In this document: piece by piece, positions 40,631 to 48,281 of the stretch
How positions within the stretch are numbered: the stretch's first letter is position 1
How the letters are laid out: each line of letters starts with the position of its first letter
From: DASXUX01 sp036504595
GTDB lineage: Bacteria > Planctomycetota > SZUA-567 > H5-PLA8
DNA: 64,000 bases
NCBI GenBank assembly: GCA_036504595.1
Contig: DASXUX010000070.1
Coordinates: 1-64,000, forward strand
Reading direction: 5' to 3'
Position numbers and translations under genes: made by a program
Notes under the pieces: model-generated
Told to the model about the DNA's origin: nothing
Database searches by the model: none
What the model saw: only the letters and a program-made list of their open reading frames with translations

Positions 40631-41461
40631 CTATTTTTCGGCGATGAATCGCAGCTCCGTGCCCAGACAGAGCACGCGGGCGGCGTATTGAGCGGCGGCG
40701 GCGAATCCTGAGCGGGTGCCTCCGCCCCAGTGGATGTAGCGGCGGACATTCTTGAAGCCGGCGCGCTCCAGTAACGCCTTCAGCGTGCGGCGATGGAAGT
40801 GAGTCAGATGGGTTTGGTTTAGGAAGTTGAAGTATTGGGCTCCTTTCAAGAAGCGTTCAAGAGCGTTCGTGTTCGGCGTCATCACCCAAACCATGCCGCC
40901 GGGCTTCAGGTGCGCGTGGACCTGTCGCATCGCCAGCAGGGGATCGGGAAGGTGCTCCAGCACGCCCCACAGCGTGACAATGTCGTAATACTCGTCGGGC
41001 GGGATCTGATCGAGCGTCAGTTGGCGCACGTCGAGTTTCAGCGTTTGGGTGGCGTATTCGATTGCGTGCGGACTGGTTTCGATTCCGCGCGCTTGCAGAC
41101 CGCGCGCGAGACACTGTTCCATGAAGAAGCCGTGGCCGCAGCCAACGTCGAGCAAAGAGGGGCCGAGGCGGCGCTCGCGGGCCTCCTTGGCGACGACTTC
41201 GGCGTTGACGGACCAGACATCTTTGTTGGCGTCGCGCCACTTCTCGTACTGGCCGGCCTGCTGGCGCTCAGGGTTGTAGTAATGTTCTGCGTAGTAACGG
41301 GTTAGCTCATCCGCCGAAAGCCTTGGACAAGTGCGCCACAGCCCGCAAGTCGTGCAACGGACGATCTTGATCTTGACGTAATCGTACTGTACTTCAGCGG
41401 CGGCGCTCTGGCACATGGGGCAGAGGGGCTGTGTGTCGGTGCCGGAGGCGGTGAAGAGCAT
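40631..41461 (-). CDS. Class I SAM-dependent methyltransferase with N-terminal zinc ribbon
   Basis: The 276-residue protein has two Cys pairs near the N-terminus (L-C-P-M-C and C-T-T-C-G-L-W) that form a zinc ribbon. A Rossmann methyltransferase domain follows, with L-L-D-V-G-C-G-H-G-F-F, an acidic residue at R-G-I-E-T-S and the motif L-W-G-V-L-E-H-L-P-D-P. The layout matches methyltransferases found with sugar or surface-polysaccharide genes. The substrate is unknown. The start at 41461 fits the ribbon, and the gap upstream holds ACCAGTTACCA-type words. Confidence 0.88.
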   Translation of the reverse strand: MLFTASGTDTQPLCPMCQSAAAEVQYDYVKIKIVRCTTCGLWRTCPRLSADELTRYYAEHYYNPERQQAGQYEKWRDANKDVWSVNAEVVAKEARERRLGPSLLDVGCGHGFFMEQCLARGLQARGIETSPHAIEYATQTLKLDVRQLTLDQIPPDEYYDIVTLWGVLEHLPDPLLAMRQVHAHLKPGGMVWVMTPNTNALERFLKGAQYFNFLNQTHLTHFHRRTLKALLERAGFKNVRRYIHWGGGTRSGFAAAAQYAARVLCLGTELRFIAEK

Positions 41462-41756
41462 GGCGTCAGTTACCAGTTACCAATGAACAGTCACCAGTGA
41501 ACAGATAACAGACTACCACGCGCCACTCCCCTTTTTTTGCCAGAAATCACCGAACCATCTCCCCAGCCGCCGCGTATGCCTGATAGGAATCGGGATAGTT
41601 ACTGGGTCTTTGAGGACGGTACTCCACCCAGCCGGGCTGTAAGTGTTCTTGACAGAAGTTTGAAAATCAGGCATCAAGTGTGATCTTGCGCATGTCGCGC
41701 GTGGCAAGGGTTTCGGGGCTGATCAACAGCCTCTGCAAACAACAAGGAGGTGTCCC

Positions 41757-42419
41757 ATGATCCGAGCGAAGAAGCACGGATTCACGTTGATCGAGTTGCT
41801 GGTCGTGATCGCGATCATCGCAATTCTGGCCGGCCTCATCCTGCCGGTGTTGGCCCGCGCGCGCGAATCGGCGCGGCGAACGTCTTGTGCGAGCAATCTG
41901 AATCAGATTGCCAAGGGTTGTTTCATGTACGCGGACGTGCCGTCTAATGGCGGCCAGTTCCCGGGCGACTACACGACCGGGCACGAACGCGGCGACATGT
42001 GGCTGGGGCTGTTGTATCGCCAGTACGTTGCCGATAACCGCGTGTTCTCCTGTCCGTCTCACCCGCGATCGCCGACGGAACTCGCCGCCATCGTCGCTTC
42101 GACCGGCCACGAAGATCCGTCAACCTTCAACTTCAAGTCGTCTTACGGGTACGACGCCGGGCATTCGAGCTCCGACGCGCTGGCCGGTGTCCTGATGGAT
42201 GGATCGACGGCTGCCCAGAATTCGACGAATCACGGCACCGACGCGACGAGCAAGAAAGGTGTTGGTCAGAACGTGGTGATCGGCGCAGGCACGACCGAGT
42301 GGATGGCGACGCTCTTCCGCAACCTGGGCAACAACGTCGAAGACGCAGACATCACCGCCGACGGCTCCGGCACTCCGCCCCGCGAAATGGACGGCTTCAT
42401 TGTCTGGGCGACGAAGTAG
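41757..42419 (+). CDS. Type II secretion-like pseudopilin with short globular domain
   Basis: The 220-residue protein has a prepilin signal: a short basic leader (M-I-R-A-K-K-H-G), then F-T-L-I-E-L-L-V-V-I-A-I-I-A-I-L-A and a helix with L-P-V-L-A-R-A-R-E-S-A-R-R-T-S-C. Cleavage would occur after Gly8, and Glu at mature position 5 is present. The rest carries the N-L-N-Q-I-A-K-G-C-F-M-Y-A-D element seen in many planctomycete and PVC pseudopilins. AGGAGGTG lies at the right distance from the ATG. It ends at a clear terminator, suggesting a single-gene transcript. Confidence 0.93.
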   Translation: MIRAKKHGFTLIELLVVIAIIAILAGLILPVLARARESARRTSCASNLNQIAKGCFMYADVPSNGGQFPGDYTTGHERGDMWLGLLYRQYVADNRVFSCPSHPRSPTELAAIVASTGHEDPSTFNFKSSYGYDAGHSSSDALAGVLMDGSTAAQNSTNHGTDATSKKGVGQNVVIGAGTTEWMATLFRNLGNNVEDADITADGSGTPPREMDGFIVWATK

Positions 42420-42421
42420 TT

Positions 42422-42449
42422 GGTAGCGCCGGCCTCCGTGCCGGCCGCG
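42422..42449. repeat. Palindromic repeat family A, intergenic copy
   Basis: GGTAGCGCCGGCCTCCGTGC continues to CCGGCCGCG directly after the pseudopilin stop codon. This is the same sequence family that is found in frame in several genes of the window. Confidence 0.85.
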
Positions 42450-42469
42450 AGTAGTTTGTGTGCACAAAG

Positions 42470-42495
42470 AACCTCGCTGAAAGGCGAGGTTTTTT
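42470..42495 (+). terminator. Rho-independent terminator of the pseudopilin gene
   Basis: AACCTCGC and GCGAGGTT form a perfect 8-bp stem around the loop TGAAAG, followed by a run of five to six T. It is the textbook form and lies 50 bases after the stop codon. Confidence 0.85.
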
Positions 42496-42499
42496 GTGT

Positions 42500-42573
42500 T
42501 CATTAGTCATTAGTCATTAGTCATTGGTCATTGACGCGGGCCGGTCGTTAATGACCAATGACGAATGACCAAT
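42500..42573. repeat. Family D repeat that forms the end of the alpha/beta hydrolase gene
   Basis: TCATTAGTCATTAGTCATTG words and their mirror AATGACCAATGACGAATGAC extend from the intergenic gap into the last 18 codons of the leftward gene. Confidence 0.8.
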
Positions 42574-43440
42574 GACTTCCGTTCGGATGAACTCGGCGAT
42601 AGCGCTATTGACGATCTCAGGCGTGGTGAAGAAGAAAGCGTGACCGCCGCGTTCGACTGTGACGAGTTTCGCGCCGGGGATGGAGTTGGCTAGTTCCACT
42701 CCGGCGGCGTAGGGCAGCATGTGGTCTTTGGTGCCGTGCAGGACCAATGTCGGAAGTTTCAACTCCCGAGCGGCGGGGATCTGACGCTGTCGTGTGAGCG
42801 ACATGACGGCGTTGACGTAGTACGTGCGCGTGCGGTCGAGTTTGCACGAGACCAGCCAGTCCGCTTCGTCAGGCTTGATGTGACCGAAGAACTGCGTGTG
42901 CAGGATCAGGCCGCGAGCGGCATCGCGCGCTCGTCCCAACGGCAGCAGGCGGATGCAGGGAGCGAAAAGGCGCTGCCAGAACGGCAAGTGACGGCAATCG
43001 CCAAAGGTCCCGAGCAGAATCAGTCCGCGCAGCGGCACCCGGCCGCGAAGGGCTGTCGCCAGCGCGACCGCTCCGCCCATCGAGCACCCGCCAAGGAACA
43101 GGCCGGGGCCTTCGTGCAGACCGGCGGCTTTGACATATTCTTCAACGTTGCGCGCGAAGTTGCCCAAACCGGTTTCACCCGCCGCGGGCTCATTGGGCAT
43201 CTGGAAGAACTGCAGCCGAGAGATGGCGCCCAGCGGGAGCTGCCGCAGGAATCCCAATCCGTCCATGCCCATGCCGGGAAGGAGCAGCAAGGCCGGGGCA
43301 TTCTTGTCGCGGCAGATGTACGGTTCGGCCGCGGGCACGAGCGCTTCCAAGGTTCCGAAATGCGGAACGTCGATGACCCGATGCTGGAAGTGCTTCTGTT
43401 CCAGCGAGGGGATCGGTGGCAGAGCCAAGGTCGTGCTCAT
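42517..43440 (-). CDS. Alpha/beta hydrolase (lipase/esterase-like)
   Basis: The 307-residue protein has the alpha/beta-hydrolase triad: nucleophile Ser in G-G-C-S-M-G-G-A-V, Asp in H-G-T-K-D-H-M-L-P and His in R-G-G-H-A-F-F-F. The oxyanion region is L-L-L-P-G-M-G-M-D-G. It is cytosolic. The last 18 residues (V-I-G-H-S-S-L-V-I-N-D-R-P-A-S-M-T-N-D) are encoded by the dispersed family D repeat, so the original stop has been replaced or read past. The homologous part ends at F-I-R-T-E. The ATG at 43438-43440 gives the expected start; the catalytic core appears intact. Confidence 0.85.
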   Translation of the reverse strand: MSTTLALPPIPSLEQKHFQHRVIDVPHFGTLEALVPAAEPYICRDKNAPALLLLPGMGMDGLGFLRQLPLGAISRLQFFQMPNEPAAGETGLGNFARNVEEYVKAAGLHEGPGLFLGGCSMGGAVALATALRGRVPLRGLILLGTFGDCRHLPFWQRLFAPCIRLLPLGRARDAARGLILHTQFFGHIKPDEADWLVSCKLDRTRTYYVNAVMSLTRQRQIPAARELKLPTLVLHGTKDHMLPYAAGVELANSIPGAKLVTVERGGHAFFFTTPEIVNSAIAEFIRTEVIGHSSLVINDRPASMTND

Positions 43441-43738
43441 CGACGCATAATCTAGCAGGCAAGGGCGTCCATTTGCAACCGAACGTTTTTTGCTTGCATT
43501 CCCTTAGGATGAGATTAGGGTTGTTGTTCGCAGGCGCGTTCGACACATATTGAACCTGGGCCGACCTTATTTATGAGGCGGCGGGGGAAACCGGGCGTGG
43601 CCTGAATTCGCAGGACTGATCCACGGACAACTCAGGAAAGCCAGAGCGCGACGGTGGCGTCACGTGCTTACGTGGCGCACGGGTGACGCGTGGCGAGTGA
43701 CGGGTGGAAAGGTTTGCGATGATGTGGAGGGCGGAGTG

Positions 43739-44869
43739 ATGAACGGAAATCGGCAGGAGGCAGAGGCAGTAGGCAGGGGTGTCGGCGCGGGGGCGGAGAT
43801 CAGAACCGCGACCGTAAGGGAGCGGTCGGACAGCGGCTTGACGGCGGAGGAACTGAAGGATCCGTGGAAGGCGATGTTTTCGGCGGGCGTGGTGAAGATG
43901 TTCGAGGCGCGGCGGGCGCTGGCGGTGAAGGAGTTGGGGGACGCGGATGCGGTGTTCGAGAGCGAGAGATACGCGAAGGAGTGCAAGAAGTTTGGAGAGG
44001 CGCACGCGAATACGCTGCAGGACGCTCGCGACGAGCGGCGCATGCGCGCTCAGGCGGTGGAGCGTGTGCCGCTGTGGCAGCAGGTTTCGGGGTTGTTACC
44101 AGGCGGGGAAGAGCGGATGAGTCCGCGCGAGCGGCTCGGGGCGATGCTGCTGCTCGTGAAGAAAGCGGAGGCGCTGCTGCGGTACGAGATCAAGCATTCG
44201 GGCGAGCACGAGAGCGAGATCGAGGCGCTGGAAGTGCGCACGTATCTGTGGGATCCGCTGCGGACGGTTTGTTTTCACCTGGGGATTTCGCAGCGGAGGT
44301 TGACGTCTTACTGCAAGGAACTCACGGGCATGTCGGCGATGGAGATGGTGGATCGGATGAAGGCTGAGGGCGTGAGAGGGAAACTCAAGGAGGAACTGAG
44401 GAAGTTTGTTCTCGGAATGAAGACGGAACGCTGCGGCTCTGCCGCAGACCTAACCCCCCAGCCCCCTTCCCTCGAAGGGAAGGGGGAGAACGGGAATTCC
44501 CCCTCACCCCTAACCCCTCTCCCTCGCGGGGGAGAGGGGAACCGGAGCAGCGGGCCAGACGCCCGCACTACGGAGGAGGCGGATGCGGTTTTTGCGGCGT
44601 TGAAGAAGTCGAGGAGGGATGGGCGGTGGCATCGGACGACGTGGGCGATGGGGTTGGGGTTTTCTAGCTACCAGAGATTTTTCAGGGCGTGTTTGTTGTG
44701 CTTTGGGAAGACGCCGCATGAAGTGGAGATGGAATTGATCGAAGAGATCTTGAGCGAAGGAGAGCGGGAGACGGAGCGCGTTGCGACGGGGAGCGCGGTG
44801 GCGGTGCGGACGGACGAGGGCGAGGGGCAGCGAGAAGAGAAGCCCGCGGCCGGAGTCTCAGTGACGTAG
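43739..44869 (+). CDS. Protein with two AraC-like helix-turn-helix segments split by an in-frame repeat
   Basis: This 376-residue protein is not recognised as a whole. A charged helical N-terminal half is followed by V-C-F-H-L-G-I-S-Q-R-R-L-T-S-Y, which looks like an AraC recognition helix. A second unit reads A-M-G-L-G-F-S-S-Y-Q-R-F-F-R and L-C-F-G-K-T-P-H-E-V, as in the second AraC helix-turn-helix. Between them lies about 40 residues of low-complexity sequence (L-T-P-Q-P-P-S-L-E-G, P-L-T-P-L-P-R-G-G-E-G) encoded by repeat family C. GGAGGGCGGAG precedes the ATG at 43739. It is probably a DNA-binding regulator; its target is unknown. Confidence 0.6.
   Translation: MNGNRQEAEAVGRGVGAGAEIRTATVRERSDSGLTAEELKDPWKAMFSAGVVKMFEARRALAVKELGDADAVFESERYAKECKKFGEAHANTLQDARDERRMRAQAVERVPLWQQVSGLLPGGEERMSPRERLGAMLLLVKKAEALLRYEIKHSGEHESEIEALEVRTYLWDPLRTVCFHLGISQRRLTSYCKELTGMSAMEMVDRMKAEGVRGKLKEELRKFVLGMKTERCGSAADLTPQPPSLEGKGENGNSPSPLTPLPRGGEGNRSSGPDARTTEEADAVFAALKKSRRDGRWHRTTWAMGLGFSSYQRFFRACLLCFGKTPHEVEMELIEEILSEGERETERVATGSAVAVRTDEGEGQREEKPAAGVSVT
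44447..44545. repeat. Family C repeat inside the AraC-like gene
   Basis: Two hairpins, CCCCTTCCCTCGAAGGGAAG and CCCCTCTCCCTCGCGGGGGA with flanking CCCTCACCCCTAACC, occupy the region between the two helix-turn-helix segments. The frame stays open throughout. The same family is intergenic at 30203, 34189 and 34288. Confidence 0.85.
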
Positions 44870-45209
44870 AGAGCGGAAAGGCGGGGCTGGTTTGGCGTTT
44901 CGGGCCGGGTTTGGCGGACTGGCGCAGGGGCGGTGTTGGGTGACGACAAAAATCGGGGCGCGAAACACGAGAGTTTGCGGGAGCGCGAACGGAATTTGGT
45001 GGTGCACGGCGGGGCGGCATCGGTCTAGCGCAGTCCGCAAACGGAAAAAGCGCGGACTGCGCTAGACCGATGGCACCCTTGAAGGGCGCAAGGCGAATTC
45101 CGACGTGCAAAGGGGATGTGCGCACAGGTGCAGGATTGGACAGAAGCGCGGGAGACCGGCGGTACAGCTTTTGGTTGAATTTCGAGCCGAAACATTGTTT
45201 ATTGCTGCG
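44870..45209. other. 340-base gap with a perfect 20-bp inverted repeat
   Basis: No gene is seen. ATCGGTCTAGCGCAGTCCGC at 45019-45038 is exactly mirrored at 45052-45071 around a 13-base A-rich loop. It may terminate the upstream gene or be a mobile hairpin. The hisD promoter should lie after it, but no clear -35/-10 pair is visible. Confidence 0.65.
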
Positions 45210-46586
45210 ATGAAAACGACGACACTGATTCCTCTGCTGAAAGCGGGCACCCCGGCGGCCAGGACGGCCATCGCCAAACTGGCCACGCGGCTGAGCGCGC
45301 TGGAACACATCGACCACGCGGCGTTTCGCGCGCGCACGAAGGCGGCGTTCGGCCGAGAACTTCGCCCGGACCAGGTGGTGGAGAAGATTCTGGCCGATGT
45401 TCGCGCCGATGGCGACCGCGCGCTGTTCCACTACGCGCAGAAACTCGATGGCGTGAAACTGAATCCGAAAACGCTGAAGGTGACGTTGGCCGAACGGCAT
45501 GCGGCGTATCAGCGCACGGACAAAATCGTTCGTGACGCGCTGGAACTGAGCGCGGCGCGCGTGGCGGAATACCAGGGGCGGCTGATGCCGGCGAAAGTTC
45601 CGGCCGAAGCCACCAAGCGCGGGCCGGCGGGCGTGAAGTGCGGGATGCGCTGGGATCCCCTGCGCCGAGCGGGGCTGTATGTTCCGGCGGGGACGGCGCC
45701 GCTGTTTTCGAGCGTGCCGATGCTCGCCGTGCCGGCTCAAGTGGCGGGCGTGAAGGAGATCGCGATCGCGACTCCGTGCAACAAGAACGGCGCAGTGAAC
45801 GACGGGATTCTGTGTGCGTGCGAAATTCTGGGCGTCACTGAAATCTACAAGCTCGGCGGCGTGCAGGCGATTGGAGCTCTGGCGTTTGGGACGAAGTCGG
45901 TTCCCGCCGTGGACAAAATTGCCGGACCAGGAAATCTGTTCGTGATGCTGGCCAAGCGCGCGGTCTTCGGCCACGTCGATATCGATATGCTCGCCGGGCC
46001 CAGCGAAGTGCTTGTCATCGCCGACGAAAGCGCCAACCCGGCGTATGTCGCGGCCGATCTGCTGGCTCAGGCGGAACATGACGTGCTGGCCTCATGCGTT
46101 CTGCTGACGGACAGCGCGCGGGTTGCCGAGCAGGTTCGCGAAGAGCTTGGCCGGCAGCTTGAGACACTTCCGCGCAAGGAAATCGCCGCGACTTCGTTAC
46201 GAGATTGGGGCGCTTTGATCGTCACGCGCGACCTGGCTCAAGCGGTGGAGATCGGCAACGCACTGGCGCCGGAACACTTGGAGATCATGACCGCCAAGCC
46301 GCAGACTCTGGCGCCGAAGTTGACGACGGCCGGCGCGTTGTTCCTCGGCGCGCACGCGACCGAGCCGCTGGGCGACTACATCGCCGGGCCAAGCCACGTG
46401 TTGCCGACGGGCGGGACGGCGCGGGCGTTTTCGGGCGTGAGCGTCTACTCGTTTTTGCGGCGGACGAGCATCATCGAAGCCGACGCGGACGGCCTGGCGG
46501 CTCTGGCCGACGCCACAGCGGCGCTGGCGGAAGCGGAGAGTCTGATAGCGCACCAGCGGGCGGTGCTGATACGCAGTAAGCAGTAG
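45210..46586 (+). CDS. hisD: Histidinol dehydrogenase
   Basis: The 458-residue enzyme catalyses the last two oxidations of histidine synthesis, from histidinol to histidine, with NAD+ and zinc. Family motifs are in order: W-D-P-L-R-R-A-G-L-Y-V-P-A-G, the K-I-A-G-P-G-N-L-F-V NAD region, D-M-L-A-G-P-S-E-V, the zinc-ligand Q-A-E-H-D, A-P-E-H-L-E and G-D-Y-I-A-G-P-S-H-V-L-P-T-G-G. The ATG at 45210 matches the family start. It is separated from other his genes, as is common outside enterobacteria; the gene after it is unrelated. Confidence 0.95.
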   Translation: MKTTTLIPLLKAGTPAARTAIAKLATRLSALEHIDHAAFRARTKAAFGRELRPDQVVEKILADVRADGDRALFHYAQKLDGVKLNPKTLKVTLAERHAAYQRTDKIVRDALELSAARVAEYQGRLMPAKVPAEATKRGPAGVKCGMRWDPLRRAGLYVPAGTAPLFSSVPMLAVPAQVAGVKEIAIATPCNKNGAVNDGILCACEILGVTEIYKLGGVQAIGALAFGTKSVPAVDKIAGPGNLFVMLAKRAVFGHVDIDMLAGPSEVLVIADESANPAYVAADLLAQAEHDVLASCVLLTDSARVAEQVREELGRQLETLPRKEIAATSLRDWGALIVTRDLAQAVEIGNALAPEHLEIMTAKPQTLAPKLTTAGALFLGAHATEPLGDYIAGPSHVLPTGGTARAFSGVSVYSFLRRTSIIEADADGLAALADATAALAEAESLIAHQRAVLIRSKQ

Positions 46587-46638
46587 GCAGTGGCAGTAGG
46601 CAGGAACAGCAACATCACGCGTCACACGGAGGGATGGT

Positions 46639-47652
46639 ATGGAAACGAGTCCCTCTCGGCAGCGAATGCGGCGGCGGTTGGTGCTGCTGATCAACGGGCT
46701 GTGCATCGGGGTGGCGCTGGGCCTGCTGTTTTACTTGTGGCGCTGGCAGGGGCGACGGAAGCCGTTGGGTACGACCGGGCAATACATTGCGCCGGAGGAG
46801 GAAGATCCGGCACGGGTCGCTCAACTGCGCGCGGCGATGGCGACGGTGGCACCGCTCCACGCGCCGATGCCCAAGCCGGGGCCGAGCGACTGGCTGGCCC
46901 ACCACAAAGAGGACGGCCAGACGTTTGAGCAATATCTGAAGTGTCAGCCAGTGCGGCTGACGCCGGCGCGACATGTTTTGTACGTGCAGCCGCTTGGCGG
47001 ATTGACGCCGACGCAGCGCCGGATCGTCAAACTGACGGCGGATTACATGGCGGCGTACTTCAGCACGGACGTGCGGATCGCCGACGATTTGCCGTTGGAC
47101 TTGGTGCCGGAGAAAGACCGCCGCGCATCGCGCGGGTTCGGGATGCAGATTCACGCCGGAAACGCGCTGCACAATATCCTCTCGCCGCGCCTGCCGGACG
47201 ATGCGGCCGCGTACATCGCCTTTACGGCCGTCGATCTCTATCCGGAAGAGTCCTGGAATTTCGTCTTCGGCGAGGCGTCGCTGTACGACCGCGTGGGAAT
47301 CTGGTCACTGGCTCGGTATGGCGATCCGGACGAGAGCCGCGCCGCGTTTCAGCTTTGTCTGTTGCGGACAATCAAAGTTGCGACGCATGAGACGGGGCAC
47401 ATGTTTTCGCTGCAGCACTGCATCGCTCACGCCTGCAATATGAACGGAAGCAACAATATGTCGGAGTCCGACGCCGCACCGCTGTGGGAATGCGCGGAGT
47501 GCCTGGCGAAGATTTGCGTCGCAACCGGCGCGGACCCGCTGAAGCGATATGGAAAACTGGCGGAGCTTTGCAGGGAGCAGGGATTCGAGGCCGAGCAGAA
47601 GTTCTTTGAAAATTCGGCGAAGGAACTGCAAGCCGCAGATGGACCCAGATGA
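46639..47652 (+). CDS. amzA: Membrane-anchored archaemetzincin-type metalloprotease
   Basis: The 337-residue protein has an N-terminal membrane helix (residues 13-35) and a catalytic domain with the archaemetzincin signature. H250-E-T-G-H254 is followed five residues later by H260-C261, then Cys in A-H-A-C-N-M and the Cys pair in W-E-C-A-E-C. Both the long zinc motif and the four structural cysteines are complete. Archaemetzincins are widespread in archaea and vertebrates but sparse in bacteria. Bacterial forms are usually short and soluble, so the membrane anchor is notable. GGAGGGATGGT precedes the ATG. It would act at the periplasmic face; the substrate is unknown. Confidence 0.88.
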   Translation: METSPSRQRMRRRLVLLINGLCIGVALGLLFYLWRWQGRRKPLGTTGQYIAPEEEDPARVAQLRAAMATVAPLHAPMPKPGPSDWLAHHKEDGQTFEQYLKCQPVRLTPARHVLYVQPLGGLTPTQRRIVKLTADYMAAYFSTDVRIADDLPLDLVPEKDRRASRGFGMQIHAGNALHNILSPRLPDDAAAYIAFTAVDLYPEESWNFVFGEASLYDRVGIWSLARYGDPDESRAAFQLCLLRTIKVATHETGHMFSLQHCIAHACNMNGSNNMSESDAAPLWECAECLAKICVATGADPLKRYGKLAELCREQGFEAEQKFFENSAKELQAADGPR

Positions 47653-47723
47653 ACGCGGAGGAATGACGGAAGCGGCGGATTGACGCCGCAGGGCCAGAGG
47701 ATATTCTGAATGGCGGAGGCGGA

Positions 47724-48008
47724 ATGGGCGTCGATGCACTTGCGATCTTGCGCAAAGCTGTACTCGATCAGCGCTATGTGTTGACCGAACACGCGTACGA
47801 TGAAATGGATGATGACAATCTGGATGTGCTGGACATTGAATCGGCAATCTTGACCGGTGCGCTCGCGCAGGTCTTGACAGACGATCCTCGAGGAACACGT
47901 TTCGTAGTGCATGGCAAAGCGTGTGACCAGAGCACCAGTGTCGCCGTTGTGGCGCGCTGCGTAGAGGATGGGAAGGTGCTCGTTGTAACGGTCTACGAGC
48001 TCGAATGA
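47724..48008 (+). CDS. DUF4258-type protein, probable toxin of a toxin-antitoxin pair
   Basis: The 94-residue protein reads Y-V-L-T-E-H-A-Y-D-E-M near its start, then E-S-A-I-L-T-G, and ends V-V-T-V-Y-E-L-E, which fits the DUF4258 family related to RelE/MqsR-fold toxins. It is followed ten bases later by a YgiT-type zinc-finger protein, the usual antitoxin partner. GGAGG lies before the ATG. It probably cleaves mRNA, but this is inferred from family and pairing only. Confidence 0.8.
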   Translation: MGVDALAILRKAVLDQRYVLTEHAYDEMDDDNLDVLDIESAILTGALAQVLTDDPRGTRFVVHGKACDQSTSVAVVARCVEDGKVLVVTVYELE

Positions 48009-48018
48009 GGAAAAGAAC

Positions 48019-48252
48019 ATGTACGGCTTTGCATGCGAACACTGCGGCGGGAATGTGGGCGAGCGCGTTCTGGATCGCGAGGCCTTCCGCCATAAAGGCA
48101 AATTTGTGATTCTGGAACACGTGCCGATCGGCATCTGTGACAAGTGCGGCGCGCGTTATTTCGACGCCACGGTTCTTCGACGGGTTGCGGAGATTGGCCG
48201 CGGCGCGCGCAAGTGCGACCGGACCGAAGCCGTTTGCGTTGCGAGCTATTAA
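48019..48252 (+). CDS. YgiT-type zinc-finger protein, probable antitoxin
   Basis: The 77-residue product has two Cys pairs (A-C-E-H-C-G-G and I-C-D-K-C-G-A-R-Y-F) that form the YgiT/MqsA-type zinc ribbon, and V-L-E-H-V-P-I-G between them. The C-terminal helix-turn-helix of full MqsA is absent, as is common for partners of DUF4258 toxins. It starts ten bases after the toxin stop with AGGAAAAGA upstream, so the two are cotranscribed. It should neutralise the toxin and may repress the operon. Confidence 0.82.
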   Translation: MYGFACEHCGGNVGERVLDREAFRHKGKFVILEHVPIGICDKCGARYFDATVLRRVAEIGRGARKCDRTEAVCVASY

Positions 48253-48281
48253 GAGTGCGCTACGGAACGGACCACGGACAG

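Noticed and set aside
41649..41677. TTGACA upstream of the pseudopilin gene as a promoter
   Set aside because: The -35 hexamer is perfect, but the hexamer at the right spacing (CATCAA) is a poor -10, so the evidence is insufficient.
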